Below the pieces are notes generated by a model. That model had not been told where the DNA came from and did no database searches. It worked only from the letters and a program-made list of their open reading frames with translations. Position numbers and translations under genes: made by a program. Below, in pieces: positions 50,999-62,593 of a stretch of 64,000 bases of DNA (positions are counted from its first letter, which is position 1; each line of letters opens with the position of its first letter). The DNA comes from Fremontodendron californicum (lineage: Eukaryota > Streptophyta > Magnoliopsida > Malvales > Malvaceae), in contig JAULJL010000015.1 in the NCBI GenBank assembly GCA_030761205.1, positions 4,130,001-4,194,000 of the forward strand, written 5' to 3'.

Positions 50999-52135
50999 AT
51001 GGCAGAATCATTAGAGACACATGAAACAACCAGCAGCGCACGATCAAGTTCTTATATCAGAAAGAACTCGATGACCACTGCAAAGTTCGAGGTGGAGAAA
51101 TTTGATGGCACCACCAACTTTGGCATGTGGCAGTGCGAAGTTCAGGATCTGTTATTCCGAGAGGGTTCATATATCGCTCTGGAAGACAGACCCAGAGATA
51201 TTTCGGAAGATGACTGGAAATTTGTCAACCGTCAGGCTTGTGGCACAATCCGGTTATGCCTAGCCAAGGACCAGAAGTACTTTGTCATGAGAGAGAATAA
51301 TGCAAAAACTCTCTGGAAACAACTTGAGGACAAGTACATGACAAAAAGCATGGAGAACAGACTCTATCTGAAGAAGAAGCTGTTCCGCTTCCAGTATATG
51401 CAAGGTATCACCATGCAGGAGCATCTAGTAAGTTTTAACAAAATCCTCGCTGATCTTGAAAATCTAGATGCAAATATCTCTGATGAAGATAAGGCTCTTA
51501 CTCTGTTAAATTCCTTGCCTGATAGCTATGATCATTTAACCACTACACTGTTGTATGGTAAAAATGATATAGAATATGTTAATGTTAGTAATGCTCTGGT
51601 GAATAATGAGTATCGGAAAAAGGATCAGCATGATCACCAGAATACTACACCAGAAGCTTTAACTGTGTACAGAGGCAGGACGAACAACCAAGGAGCCGGA
51701 GAAAACAAGCAAGGTAAATCCCGCTCAAAGAGGGGATCATCGAGAACACGACTCTCAAGGGACGAGTGTGCCTTTTGCCATAAGAAAGGGCACTGGAGGA
51801 GAAACTGTCCTAACATGGAGAGGTCGATTGTGAGTGTAGCTCAAGAATCTGAGGGAGAGGAAGACTCTGCATTTACGATTTCCACAACAACATACTCTTC
51901 AGATCAATGGATTCTGGATTCCGGATGTTCCTACCACATGTGTCCGAACCTAGAGTGGTTCTCAAACTTCAAGGAGTTTGATGGAGGGATTGTCCATATG
52001 GGCAATGACAATACTTGTCACACTAGAGGCATCGGAACGATCCGACTGAAAATGCATGACGGTACAATCAGACAACTTACAGACGTAAGGTATGTCCCTG
52101 ATCTCAAGAAGAACCTCATATCACTGGGGTCTTAG
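50999..52135 (+). CDS. gag: Copia gag with CCHC finger and protease motif (378 aa, then frameshift)
   Basis: Starts at the ATG of MAESLETHE about 640 bp after the LTR. A gag core of the UBN2/Copia type occupies about 30-215, followed by a basic linker, a CCHC zinc knuckle (CAFCHKKGHWRRNC) and an aspartic-protease motif LDSGCSYH. The frame ends at 52135 because of an apparent one-base shift near 52125, just after the protease region. Gag up to the knuckle is open and full-looking, so virus-like particle assembly could in principle be retained. Confidence 0.9.
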   Translation: MAESLETHETTSSARSSSYIRKNSMTTAKFEVEKFDGTTNFGMWQCEVQDLLFREGSYIALEDRPRDISEDDWKFVNRQACGTIRLCLAKDQKYFVMRENNAKTLWKQLEDKYMTKSMENRLYLKKKLFRFQYMQGITMQEHLVSFNKILADLENLDANISDEDKALTLLNSLPDSYDHLTTTLLYGKNDIEYVNVSNALVNNEYRKKDQHDHQNTTPEALTVYRGRTNNQGAGENKQGKSRSKRGSSRTRLSRDECAFCHKKGHWRRNCPNMERSIVSVAQESEGEEDSAFTISTTTYSSDQWILDSGCSYHMCPNLEWFSNFKEFDGGIVHMGNDNTCHTRGIGTIRLKMHDGTIRQLTDVRYVPDLKKNLISLGS

Positions 52136-53640
52136 ACTCAAATGGTTACAAGGTGACCATTCAGAATGGAGTCCTGAGAGTTGTACGTGGAGCATTCTTA
52201 GCAATGAAGGGTTATATGAAGGGAAATCTGTATCTCCTTGACAGAGAAACCGTGACAGGCAGAGCAGCAGCCTCTCACAGAATGATGGGATAATCCGACA
52301 CTTCACTGTTCCTGGCACTCCCCAGCAGAATGGAGTTGCAGAAAGGATGAACCGAACTTTGGTTGATAAAGTTCGCTGCATGTTATCCCAGTCGAGCTTG
52401 AGCAAAGCATTTTGGGCGGAGGCTTTATTGCTCGCCTCCCACATTATCAACTGACTACCCTCCACCGCAATTGATGGGAAGACTCCCATAGAGGTGTGGT
52501 CCGGATATTCTGCCATTGAATATGATCGGCTTCGTAGTAACGGATGCAAAACTGGATCCTAGAGCCAAGAAAGCTGTCTTCATGGGCTTTAGTGAAGGAG
52601 TAAAAGCAGTCCGGTTGTGGAACCTTGAGTCAAAGAAAGTCATCGTAAGCCGAGATGTTGCCTTTGACGAATCTGTAATGCTGAAACTGTCAACTCCAGA
52701 GAATGTGAACCAAGATTCTCTAAAGCAGGTGGAGTTTGAATCAGAAGATGCTGGTCAAAATTCAGATGAATCTGAACCAGAATCTGATGACACCTTAACT
52801 GAAGTGGAGGAGTCATCACCGGAAATCTTTCAGCAACTTGAATCAGTTGTCACCAGTAGACCGAATAGACATATTCGGAAACCTGCTCGATACACAGACG
52901 TGGTGGCATACGCCCTTCCAGTAATTGATGATGATGTTCTGATCAATTACAAAGAAGCTGTAAACAGCCCTGAGCATGCCCAGTGGAAGGAGGCGATCAG
53001 ACTTGGAAGTTGGTTCCACTTCCAACACTCAAAAGATCAATTGAGTGCAAATGGGTCTTTGCCAAAAAGGAGAGTGCTACCGGCAAAGACAGCATCAGAT
53101 ACAAAGCCAGATTGGTAGCCAAAGGTTAGGCTCAAAAAGAAAGGAATAGACTACAATGAGGTATTTTCACCTGTTGTTAAGCATGCATCTATTCGGATCT
53201 TATTGGCTTTAGTAGCACAGTATAACCTAGAGATAGTTCAACTTGATGTAAAAACTGCATTCCTCCATGGTTCCGTAGAGGAGGAAATTTGTATGACTCA
53301 ACCAGATGGTTCTGGAGTCCCCGGTCGCAAAGATTACAAAAGCAAGTTGAACCGATCACTGTATGGTCTGAAACAATCCCGTGACAGCTGTACAAACGGT
53401 TGGACTGTTTCATGACAGGATGAAAAGTACACACACAGTCAATTTGATCACTGTGTTTATTTCCGGAAACTTCAAGATGGATCATTTGTCTATCTGCTGA
53501 AAAAGGCAAGGTGGAGATCGACAGGCTGAAGGCTCAACTGAGCTCAAAGTTCGAGATGATCTTGGAGAAGCTAAGAAAATTCCTGGGAAGTAGACAGAAA
53601 AATTGACTCAGGCTCAGTGCATTGATGAATCATGCCAATG
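52136..53640 (+). pseudogene. pol: Degenerate Copia pol (integrase and reverse transcriptase remnants)
   Basis: Pieces in several frames: a GAG-pre-integrase piece (to about 52285); then directly the distal integrase piece with PGTPQQNGVAER, so most of the catalytic core between them is missing; a C-terminal integrase piece (52516-52700); and reverse transcriptase pieces with VKTAFLHG and YGLKQS. Several frameshifts and stops occur. The YVDD region is missing near 53500 and no RNase H was found. It cannot encode working integrase or reverse transcriptase. Confidence 0.9.
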
Positions 53641-53744
53641 CAGTAGGTGCCCTGATATGTGAGTAATGGTGTGTACATTTGAAGGAAAAAGGAGGAAGCT
53701 CTGATCTGTGAATTCTCTCTGTGGATTCTCGCCAAGGTGGAGAT

Positions 53745-54279
53745 TGTTGGAATATGGTATGGCTCAAAGTCACATTTGGTGGCTTAGCACCAATAATGGA
53801 GCTACCACTTGCACCACTTGCACCACCAATAATGGAAGCTACCACTTGCAAATGGATGGTGGCTATGGTGGCTACCACTTGCAAAGTGTTCACACCAAGA
53901 TAGGTGGTGGAAGGTGGCTATGATGGCTGCCACTTGCTTAGTGTTCACACCTTGATATTTTGGCTATAAATAGCCATGTAGAGTAAGAGAGAAAATTGGA
54001 GTTGAGAGAGTAGAGTAGAGTTGAGTAAGTTAGAGCTAAATTGTTGAAGCAAATACTCTGTGTTTATAGAGTAATTCGGTATTGTGTTGAGTTGTGAGTT
54101 CAGTGCTTGTGTAGCACCTTGAATTCTGTATATGTTTGTACTCTAAACTCCATTAATACAAAGCTTCAAGCTCCTCCTCCCGTGGACGTAGGCACAGTTG
54201 CCGAACCACGTAAAAATATCGGTGTTTTTTCAATGTGTTTAAATCGGTTTTAGTAATATCAATTCGCTTCCGCACAACA
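53745..54279 (+). repeat. 3' LTR of the Copia element
   Basis: 535 bp, same ends as the 5' LTR, directly preceded by the polypurine tract. Differences seen by eye are near 53836, 53921, 54232 and 54270. Confidence 0.95.
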
Positions 54280-54940
54280 TTAGTCACGTATTAATTCATA
54301 AAAATCAATAAGTAATAAAATAAACTAATTCATTCACCCAATATTTTTTTTTTAACATGAACTGATATGTGTAAATGTTTGTAAAAAATAAGAAATTACG
54401 TAATAAAAGAAAGAAATCATAAAAACCCGTAACCTAAATCCTAAAACATGAAAACCCTAAATAATAACTTACTTCATTGTTGAGAGAACAAACCAAATAG
54501 CAATTAGGATGGAACTTGATAATCCAAAACTAATATGCATCAAATCAACTTGAAAAGTATTTATACAACAAAAATAATGAGAATGGAAAAAGAAGAAACA
54601 AAGTAATCGAAAATAAAAATGAATTGAGAATTAATGGGTATGCGAAGGGAAAAAGAAAAAATAAAGTAACCGAAAAAAAAAAATTGAGAATTAATGGGTT
54701 CAAATTTGGAAAAAATATAGGAATTAAATCCTAGTCTTGTAACCTAGCTGTATTATCAAGTGCTCTTTATTATTTACAAATTTAATTCCTAGCTAAAATA
54801 TAGGAATAAAATCCTAGTCTTGTAACCTAGCTGTACTATCAAAGTGCTCATTATTATTTACAAAGACTACTTTCACGTTTAACATGGAGATTAAAAGTCA
54901 AGATAGAGTAACCTATTTTAATGTATAAAAGTTTTTAAAA

Positions 54941-55226
54941 GATTATTTTAATCCTACTTAATCTAAGAAGAGTTGAAAATATATAAGTATATATATATAT
55001 ATATACTATTTTTAATGTTTTTTAGTGAGTTGATGTTATGAGTCAAATGATACCAATTTAATTAAAAAATTGATTGAAAAATCAAATAAATTATAAGCTA
55101 AATACTAATATAATAAGAGTATCATGTCTTTTAATTTTTTATAATATATATTTAAAAATTTACCCACTCTCTTAAAAACTATAACTTCATTAAAAAATTA
55201 TCACTCTCTTAAAAAAAAAAACTGCT

Positions 55227-55261
<35 letters not shown>

Positions 55262-55800
55262 ATGTGACATAAATTTTTTTCTTCGACCCACATAATGGAT
55301 GTGACATAATTTAGTATCTAGTCTATACTATATATATAAAGGGTGATTGAATTGATATCACGAGTTAAAAACACAAACTCAATTAAAAAAATTGCTAAAA
55401 AATCAAAATAAAAATAAAATTAAGAATGTTTTGATGTTTTGATTTATTTTTATACACATACATATTTTTTTAAAACTATCCACTCTTAAAAATCTACCTA
55501 TTTTTTTTTTTATTTAAAAAATCCACAAAGTGGATGCATCATATTTTAGTGTTATATAAAATCCCTAATTGGATTGATATCATGAGTCAAGTGATACCAA
55601 CTAAATTAATAAAATTACTTGAAAATTAAAATAAAATAATAATAATAATAAAAATATATAAATAGAAATAGAAATGTTTTTATTCTTTTATTTTTTTTCA
55701 CATGTAACTTCTCGTATAACTTCTTTCTTTTTCAAAGTATTTTTTTTTTCCTTCAATACGGTGGATGTGTAAAAGATCTAGTATATATAAAAACACTGCT
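54941..55800. repeat. Diverged tandem array of ~220-bp units belonging to a dispersed family
   Basis: Three successive units (about 55018-55340, 55341-55560 and 55561-55800) each hold a GAATTGATATCACGAGTCAA-like start, then ACTCAATTAAAAAAATTGCT, then TATCCACTCTTAAAAATC, then a GTGGATGTGACATAATTTAG-like end. (TA)n expansions interrupt the first (54981-55003, 55231-55259). Related single copies occur near 12212, 21541-21850 and 24989. No ORF; class unknown. Confidence 0.7.
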
Positions 55801-58800
55801 AATATAAACTATTAAACTAGTATAGTATATAAGGACTGTACTTGAGGTGGGGATTTGACGGTGACTACTACGGTGAGAATTATTATAATGCAAATCCGTG
55901 CAAACCTTTGGTTTCGCACAAGTTTCAAAATTTTGTTATGTAAAAGTAGTTTATTTTTTATTTTGCTTGGTTTTTGGTTGGTTTGTGTAGTTTAGAATAG
56001 TATGGACAATTATCAAATAAGGTGAAATATAAAAAGTATTTAGTATTTACAATAATAATATAAAAAATTTAATAAAAAATTTGATTATTAAAATTATAAA
56101 TGAATTGGCTTGGACGAATCGATTTTTGTTCGTGTTCGTTTGTTTATTTTTGAGTCTGTTTGTATTTGGCTCGTGTTCGCTAAGGATTTTAAAATTATGT
56201 TCGTTTTCAGTTCATTTAAATTAAATGAACAGGTTCACGAATATTAAACAAACATATTCATTAACATATAATTGAACATGTTCACGAACAATTAAAAATC
56301 TATTCATGAACAATAAACAAACAAACAAATAAATAAAATAAGTTAATTTTAAGTTATTATTAAATAAATGTACTTTACACTAGACTTGCTAATGGGTAGG
56401 GCCGGGCCGCTACCCGAATTTTTTTTAACTTCCTTGCCCAAGCCCAGCCCGCGGGTTTGAATTCACTGTTCACCCTTAATAAATATATATTTTTTATAAT
56501 TAAATTTAAATAATTTTTATTTATTTATTCTATGAACAGTGATCCGGGCTGACCTCAGGAAAATACCTGCCCAGGCCCGACACAGTACGGTCTTTATCAT
56601 TTTATTTCAAATTATTTTTTGTTTCTTCTTCCAACAACCTGATAATTTTATTGCTAAATTCAACAATGTTCGAGCTATATGTGGTCGTAGACCTATTCAC
56701 GAGGCATGCTACCTGTCCAGCCTGACAAGGTCGATCCGAATTAGACTGAACATGGAATAGGTTTTTAATAATATAGATCGGCTTGACCAGGATTACTGTT
56801 TAAATAATAAAAATAATATTTTTATTTAAATTTAATTATAAATATATATTAATATTAATATTAATATAAAATGTTTTAATATATTTTAAATAGTAAAATG
56901 AGCTTTCATACTCGAACTGGCCCAAGCTGGGTCTGAGCAAGCAAAAAAAAATTTGTTCGAACTTAGGTCAGTCCCAACTTGATCCATGGACACTTTTTTT
57001 TACCACTTAAGACTATTTTCGTTTTAAACGATTAGATTTGTGTTGCTTGGATCTTAAATTAGTACTAAATAGTTAGATTTCACCATGAAGGAAAAAAATC
57101 CAAAGCAAATCTAATAGTTTGAGACAAAGAATAATTCCAACATGTTGGATTTGACTAAATGAAGTTATTTTCAATTAAAAATTAAATAAAAATAATATTG
57201 ACGAAATTAATGTATTTTAAAAACATATAAATATTGGACTTAGCAAAAAACCCTCAAAATTCAAAACTTTCAAAATACTTTTTTTATTATTTGTGTAAAC
57301 ATAATTTTTTTTTAAAGTTTTTTTTTATTTATAATTTTTTACTATTCTCGCCGTTCTCACTACAAATGTTCTCATTATAATTGCCGGATTTGACGCCAAA
57401 GATCAGAAGAGATCGGATAAGATAGAGATGAGATATTCATAAATGGCATGCTAAGCTAGCCTACTAAATGCTGCCATACGTTGTTTCATTCTCTCTCTTA
57501 TTTGTTCGTTCACACTACTCTTTTCCCTTTTATGTATTGGGTTTTTTTGACTTTTGGGTTGATGATTTTGATAATGAATCATTTCTCTTGAAGCTAAATT
57601 AATGCATCAAAAAAAAAAAAATTAGTAATTTTTCTTTTGCGGACGGAGGAGTATTCTTCAAGGTATAAACAAGAAAGTTTTTAGTTTTTACAGGGAAGGG
57701 TTTGAAGGAAGGGAGGAGATAGGGGAGGGTGGACGCAATAGCAAAGGCATTTTTGCTATAATAAATAGTTGATTTAAAAAAAAATAATAATTATGTGACA
57801 TAATTTAAATAAAAAAATATATTATGACGTGAATCATTTCATATGATTCTTTTTCATGATATTGGTCGTCTAAAATGTGTAACAGAGAACAGAGAGAAAA
57901 GCAAGGGCAAAGCTATAAATTAATTTAGTAATGGAGAGGAGAGAGGAGACGGCTGGCTAATGGCTATGCATGGCTGTGTCCCTAAAACATTATTGATTTT
58001 GAAAATTGGGCAATTGCCTGCCTGCCTGCCCGCCGCCCGCCCGCAGATGTCTTGTGGAGAAAATTAGTACGTTTCATTGTTTCTCGACTAGAAACAATGT
58101 CTTTGCATTGCTTTTTAGTTTCATGCCTACCATACTTCTACTCTACATATAATCAAAACAAAAAAATCTGGAAACTTAGAAGGATAGGAAATTTTCTTTT
58201 TATTTTTTTTAATTTTTTTAAGAATTCATTTTTTATAACTGTTATTATAGTTTTTAAACTTTACAACCTAAATTAATATATTCTAAAACAGTATGTGTTA
58301 CTTTATTAACTTGAAATTTAAATTTTTTATTAATTATGGGTGAGATAATTTTTTACATATACATATATATATAAAGTATAAGTATGTATAGTATCGAAAT
58401 TAATTAAAATAAAAAATTGGTTTCGTCACGTCCCAACTCCCTGTATTTAAGCTGAAACTACAAATCTAGCAAAGAAATCAGGAAATCCAACATCAATTTC
58501 ACTATGGATTTGAGGATCAAATTGAAACTGCATCGACCTTTTTTTTCTTGTAATATGTGAAACTAATGGGAAATAAAAAATAAAATAGAAGAAAGAAGAA
58601 AAGAAAAATAAAATAAAATAAAATAGAGTTTGAAAAGAATAGAGATTGTTGTTTAAGAAACTTGAATTTATAGACATCGTCAAGAGATATAATAATAAAT
58701 TTGTGATAATGGAAACAAAATATTTGAATATCAATTAAAAATAACATATTCGAATGCCCTAGTTAGAAGATATGAAAATATATTCATGATTAATTAGGTT

Positions 58801-58980
58801 TTTATTTGTATTATTGACCAAATTAATTCTACATTATTCATATAATATAAGGTAAGGATATTAGAAATTGAAAAGGGAATAAATGTAATTAATTTAGTCA
58901 AAATAATTATATTTTAATTAACAAAAATGCCTTAAATATACAAAATACATTTATTAGAGAACACATGGCAAATTTTCAAA
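55801..58980. other. Intergenic region with degenerate repeats
   Basis: 56100-56360 is rich in TTCGTGTTCG, TGAACATGTTCACGAAC and AAACAAACAAA motifs that pair with one another. 56385-56990 holds GGGCCGGGCC, GCCCAGCCCGCGGG, CAGGCCCGAC and GGCCCAAGCTGGG motifs. Both look like non-autonomous transposon remnants without clear boundaries. 57370-58070 is unique-looking, with CCTGCCTGCCTGCCCGCC near 58015-58045. No protein gene recognised. Confidence 0.45.
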
Positions 58981-58981
58981 A

Positions 58982-60550
58982 TCTCCACATGTCAATAATA
59001 TAGATCGTCCACATTGGATATTTTCTTTATTTTTTGTCAAAGACTTTAGCTTTTATATAAAATTAAAAAATCTTAAAATCTCTTTATTAATATGAAAAAT
59101 AAAATCAATTTTAAATCTAAATAGGATTCATTGTAATTTTTTTTTCTTGATTTAAGTAAAAAGAAGATAATACAAATCAAAGTAGGTTTTTATATACTAT
59201 AGATTTAGACACATAAAAGTTGTAATTTTTTTTTAACGTAATTGGTGGGTGATTAATTAAGAATTGTTTATTAAAATAAATTATTTTAAATTAGTCAACT
59301 TGTCAAAGTATATAGTAAATGATAAATTTAATTTTGGTAGTCAATTAATGTAAAAGTTTTAATTTATTAATTGACATATGATATAGCATCAATTTAAGCA
59401 ATCCACGTAGGGGTGTGCATAATTCGGTTTTAACCGAATTAACCGACCGAATTTTAATTTGGTTCGGTTAATCGGTTAACCGAATAAAATTCGGTTCGGT
59501 TAACGGTTAATGGTTTTGAGAAATTTCGGTTTTCGGTTAATTTGGTTCGGTTAAGCGAAAATAACCGAATTACACGAATTAACCGAAATGCTTAAAACAA
59601 CAAGATTTTATGAGTTTAGATATATATATATTTTTTTAAAATTAATTTATATATTAAAAAATAAAAACCCTAATAACCTTTCCTATTTAATTTATATATT
59701 AAAAACTAAAAATTAATTTATATATTAATTTAGATATATTTTTGAGTCTTTGAGACTATGTAATGTTCATGTTTTATCATTTTTTTTAGCTGTGTTTGTT
59801 TCATATTTGGATTTTATAATATGTTTTGCTTTTGGATTTTGATTGGTTGGACTTGGATGGATAATTTGGATACAAAATTATGTAAAAAAATAGGTTAGCA
59901 AAATAAATTTTTTATTTATTTCGGTTAATTAGGAAACCGACCGAATTAACCGAAATAATTTCGGTTCGGTTAATTAACCGAATTAATTATTCATTTCGGT
60001 TAACGGTTAATTGGAAAAAAAATTCGGTTAATTCGGTTTTGGGTAATTCGGTTCGGTTATTAACCGAATTAACCGAATGAACACCCCTAAATCCACGTGT
60101 CAAAATAATAGATTTTCCATATGTGATTTTTCAATTTTTTGTCAAAAGCTTTAGCTTTTATATATTTATATAAGATTAAAAAATCTTAAAATCTCTCTAT
60201 TAATATGAAAAATAAAATCAATTTTAACTCTAAATAGGATTCATTGTAATTTTTTTTCTTGATTTAAGTAAAAAGAAAATAATACAAATCAAAATAGGTT
60301 TTTATATACTATAGATTTAGACACATAAAAGTTATAATTTTTTTTAACGTAATTGGTGGGTGATTAATTAAGAATTGTTTCTTAAAATAAATTATTTTAA
60401 ATTAATTAATTTGTCAAAGTATATACTAAATAATAGATTTAATTTTGATAGTCAACTAATGTAAAAAATTTAATTGATTAATTGACATATGACATAGCAT
60501 CAATTTAAGTAGTTCACGAGTCAAAATAATAGACTGTCCAAATAGAATTA
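58982..60550. repeat. ~425-bp tandem duplication split by a hAT MITE
   Basis: Unit 1 is about 58982-59407 and unit 2 about 60090-60512, with the beginning of a third unit (TCACGAGTCAAAATAATAGA) at about 60513-60550. Shared blocks include GACTTTAGCTTTTATATA/GCTTTAGCTTTTATATA, AAATAGGATTCATTGTAATT, TTTTTATATACTATAGATTT and GTAATTGGTGGGTGATTAAT. The 682-bp insert at the junction is the hAT MITE. Confidence 0.9.
59408..60089. mobile_element. hAT-type MITE (ATTCGGTTAA family), copy 2, 682 bp
   Basis: Starts TAGGGGTGTGCATAATTCGG and ends CGAATGAACACCCCTA. It is flanked by a perfect 8-bp duplication AATCCACG (59400-59407 and 60090-60097). Long subterminal arrays of TTCGGTTAA/TTAACCGAA make both ends self-complementary. 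The middle (59720-59930) matches the reverse complement of the element at 20801-21301. No ORF. Confidence 0.92.
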
Positions 60551-61680
60551 TTTATAATAGATATAAGATTATTTTTAAAAATTACAAAATGAGAAGTTAA
60601 GGATTTAAACCTTTTTTAATTTTTCTTTTTTATTGTGAAGTTACTAATATATAAGCGAATGGTTACTGATATAGCCCAGAAGTTGATCCAGTGAAAAGCG
60701 TTAGTCTGACTACTGAGTTTTAATTTTGATTTACTAAACTGCAAAACTCTTTTATCTTTTGAAATACCAAATTAAATTTGATTTCTTTGCTGGGTGGTTT
60801 GATAAAACCTTTATTCTCATCATATGCATGCGTCGGCTTCTTTACAGGGTTGGTCCGTAATCCATACTTGTGGGCTTGATAGTTGATTATCATTTGTTCT
60901 TTTGGCTGACATGGTGATTAGCACTTAAAACGATTAACAATGTCACCTACTGCATGTGCTATGATTTTCCACCACATTGTAACCAAGCCTTCATTGCATT
61001 TTTATATATTCTTTCATATTAGAGGCGTCACAGGATATTCATGCTGCAGGTTTAGCAAAAGAAATAGTGGGGAAAAATGATGAACCCAACAGAATTCACA
61101 TGAATAATTCTTTTAGCAAGAGTACACCTCAAAAAAAGAGAGTTTCAAAGCAGGCTTAGGTTAATCTGAGACTAGGAATACCAAATTTGATCGGAGGAAT
61201 TAAAGTAAAGATCAACCTTTGCAATCTTTGCATAATAATACAGCTTAATTTGCTTTGTTTTCTTCTTCATTCTCGAAACTTTATAAAAAAGGAAAAAGAA
61301 AAATCACATCGGAAACCTGAGAAAAAGAACCCATGATCTGCATGAAAGCCACCTCGTAGCTAAAGCAGACCTGTCCCTGTCTTTTCTTTTCTTTTGAACA
61401 CACTAATAATTAAGCGTCTTGTCCACCAAAGCCCAATCCATACATATTCCCATTCTGCTTTTTCAATGAGCTATAGTAAGTGGTAAAATCACCCTCTATG
61501 TTATGAACAAAAAAAAAAGTAAGTGGTAAAATCATCAACAGACAACAATGCATGTTACTGTTACAACTCTGGCCTTGATTCTCCTCAAACCTTCTGTATA
61601 TTAATGTAAATACCGCCCTAAGTTAGAGACCAATATTGACAATTTATTTCTTAACTCTCTAATTCACTCACACTTCACTC
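60551..61680. other. Intergenic DNA
   Basis: Composition becomes less AT-rich from 60840. AAGTGGTAAAATCA is repeated around 61479 and 61521. No ORF with a recognisable domain. Confidence 0.4.
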
Positions 61681-62040
61681 TATATATATACCTTTGGGAA
61701 ATCTTCATTCCTTCACTGGCATCATCATTTCAGAGAAGCCATGTAAGTTTTTTATCCACATCCTGTTTAATTCAGTAGGGCGTTACTTGGGCTTGTTATT
61801 TGCTGTAAGTTTGTTGATGTTTGAGAGATCTTGGCCTTTATCTTTGTTGTTATTGGCAGCCATTGGTAGCTTTGACTATCCACTGTTATAAAACAAAAGC
61901 CCGAGAACTGCCGGGCAGGACATATTGTCAAAGTTCATTTTGTTGTGAGCTGTGGTTCATTGTGTCCTCTGTTTCAATTGATTTGAGGGACAAGTCAGTT
62001 TCAATTGTGGAAAAATAGTTTACCTGTGATATTTTCATTT
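61681..62040 (+). other. Possible small spliced transcript
   Basis: CTATATATATACC at 61679-61691 resembles a TATA box. About 50 bp on, CCAT/GTAAGTTTTT (61739-61749) is a strong donor, and TTATCTTTGTTGTTATTGGCAG ending near 61858 is a strong acceptor. Short ORFs across it have no known domain. It could be a non-coding or small-peptide gene, or chance. Confidence 0.25.
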
Positions 62041-62593
62041 CGATGTAAAATGCAGATTCCTATTGGCAAGTAAAATTTACCTGAAATATTCAAAAGTTGC
62101 ATCCAACTGAACGCCACAAGAGCTGTACGATACATCATTGTTGTTGTCAAGTCAGGATCGAGAGGCCCTGCATACCTTCTCATCTAAACACATTACATGA
62201 TTACAACAATGTGAAAAGAATGGGCGGCTGACAAAACAATGTAAATCAAAAAAGAGAGGGAGGGTGAGGGTGAGAGTAATAGAACAATAATTTGATTATC
62301 CCAAAGTACACATAATCATAAGAGAGAGCAGCTTGTTACTTCCAGTGCCATTAATATAAAGCAAAATTCTCATACATTTCTGCAACACCCACACTGATAA
62401 AGGAGACATAAAATCAGAACAACCAAGACAGAAGAACAAATAGAAGAGGGGAAAAAAAGAGATTGAATAGGGCATCATATGTATGAGATTTCCAGGGGGT
62501 TGCTTAGAGATCGAGCAGCAGCAAGGAAACATCCGGATTATTCGGCACTAGGGATAAGCAAGCACTGAGCAGCTGGGACAGGCAAAGCTCGAT
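62041..62593 (-). other. 3' flank and probable 3' UTR of SAM synthetase
   Basis: No coding content. The minus-strand sequence just after the stop at 62594 is pyrimidine-rich around 62410-62470 and would form the 3' UTR. The exact polyadenylation site is not resolved. Confidence 0.45.

Larger units (their letters stand above)
49823..54279 (+). mobile_element. Young non-autonomous Ty1/Copia (Tnt1/Tork-like) retrotransposon, 4457 bp
   Basis: Bounded by a 5-bp target duplication TTAGT (49818-49822, 54280-54284). LTRs of 535 bp begin TGTTGGAATATGG and end CGCACAACA. A primer-binding site TGGTATCAGAGC (50361-50372) matches initiator tRNA-Met, and the polypurine tract is AAGGTGGAGAT (53734-53744). 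The interior is 3387 bp, with intact gag plus protease motif and only remnants of integrase and reverse transcriptase. RNase H is not recognisable. Near-identical LTRs with a broken pol imply mobilisation by enzymes supplied in trans. Confidence 0.95.
49234..54940. repeat. 1.3-kb tandem duplication, copy 2, interrupted by Copia
   Basis: Left part 49234-49822 and right part 54280-54940 together reproduce copy 1. The break falls at GCATTAGT/CA of copy 1, where the 5-bp TTAGT is duplicated on both sides of the retroelement. Confidence 0.88.

Noticed and set aside
61857..61960. Possible microRNA precursor or phosphate-starvation mimic RNA
   Set aside because: No known plant miRNA or target-mimic core sequence could be recognised and no convincing hairpin was seen.
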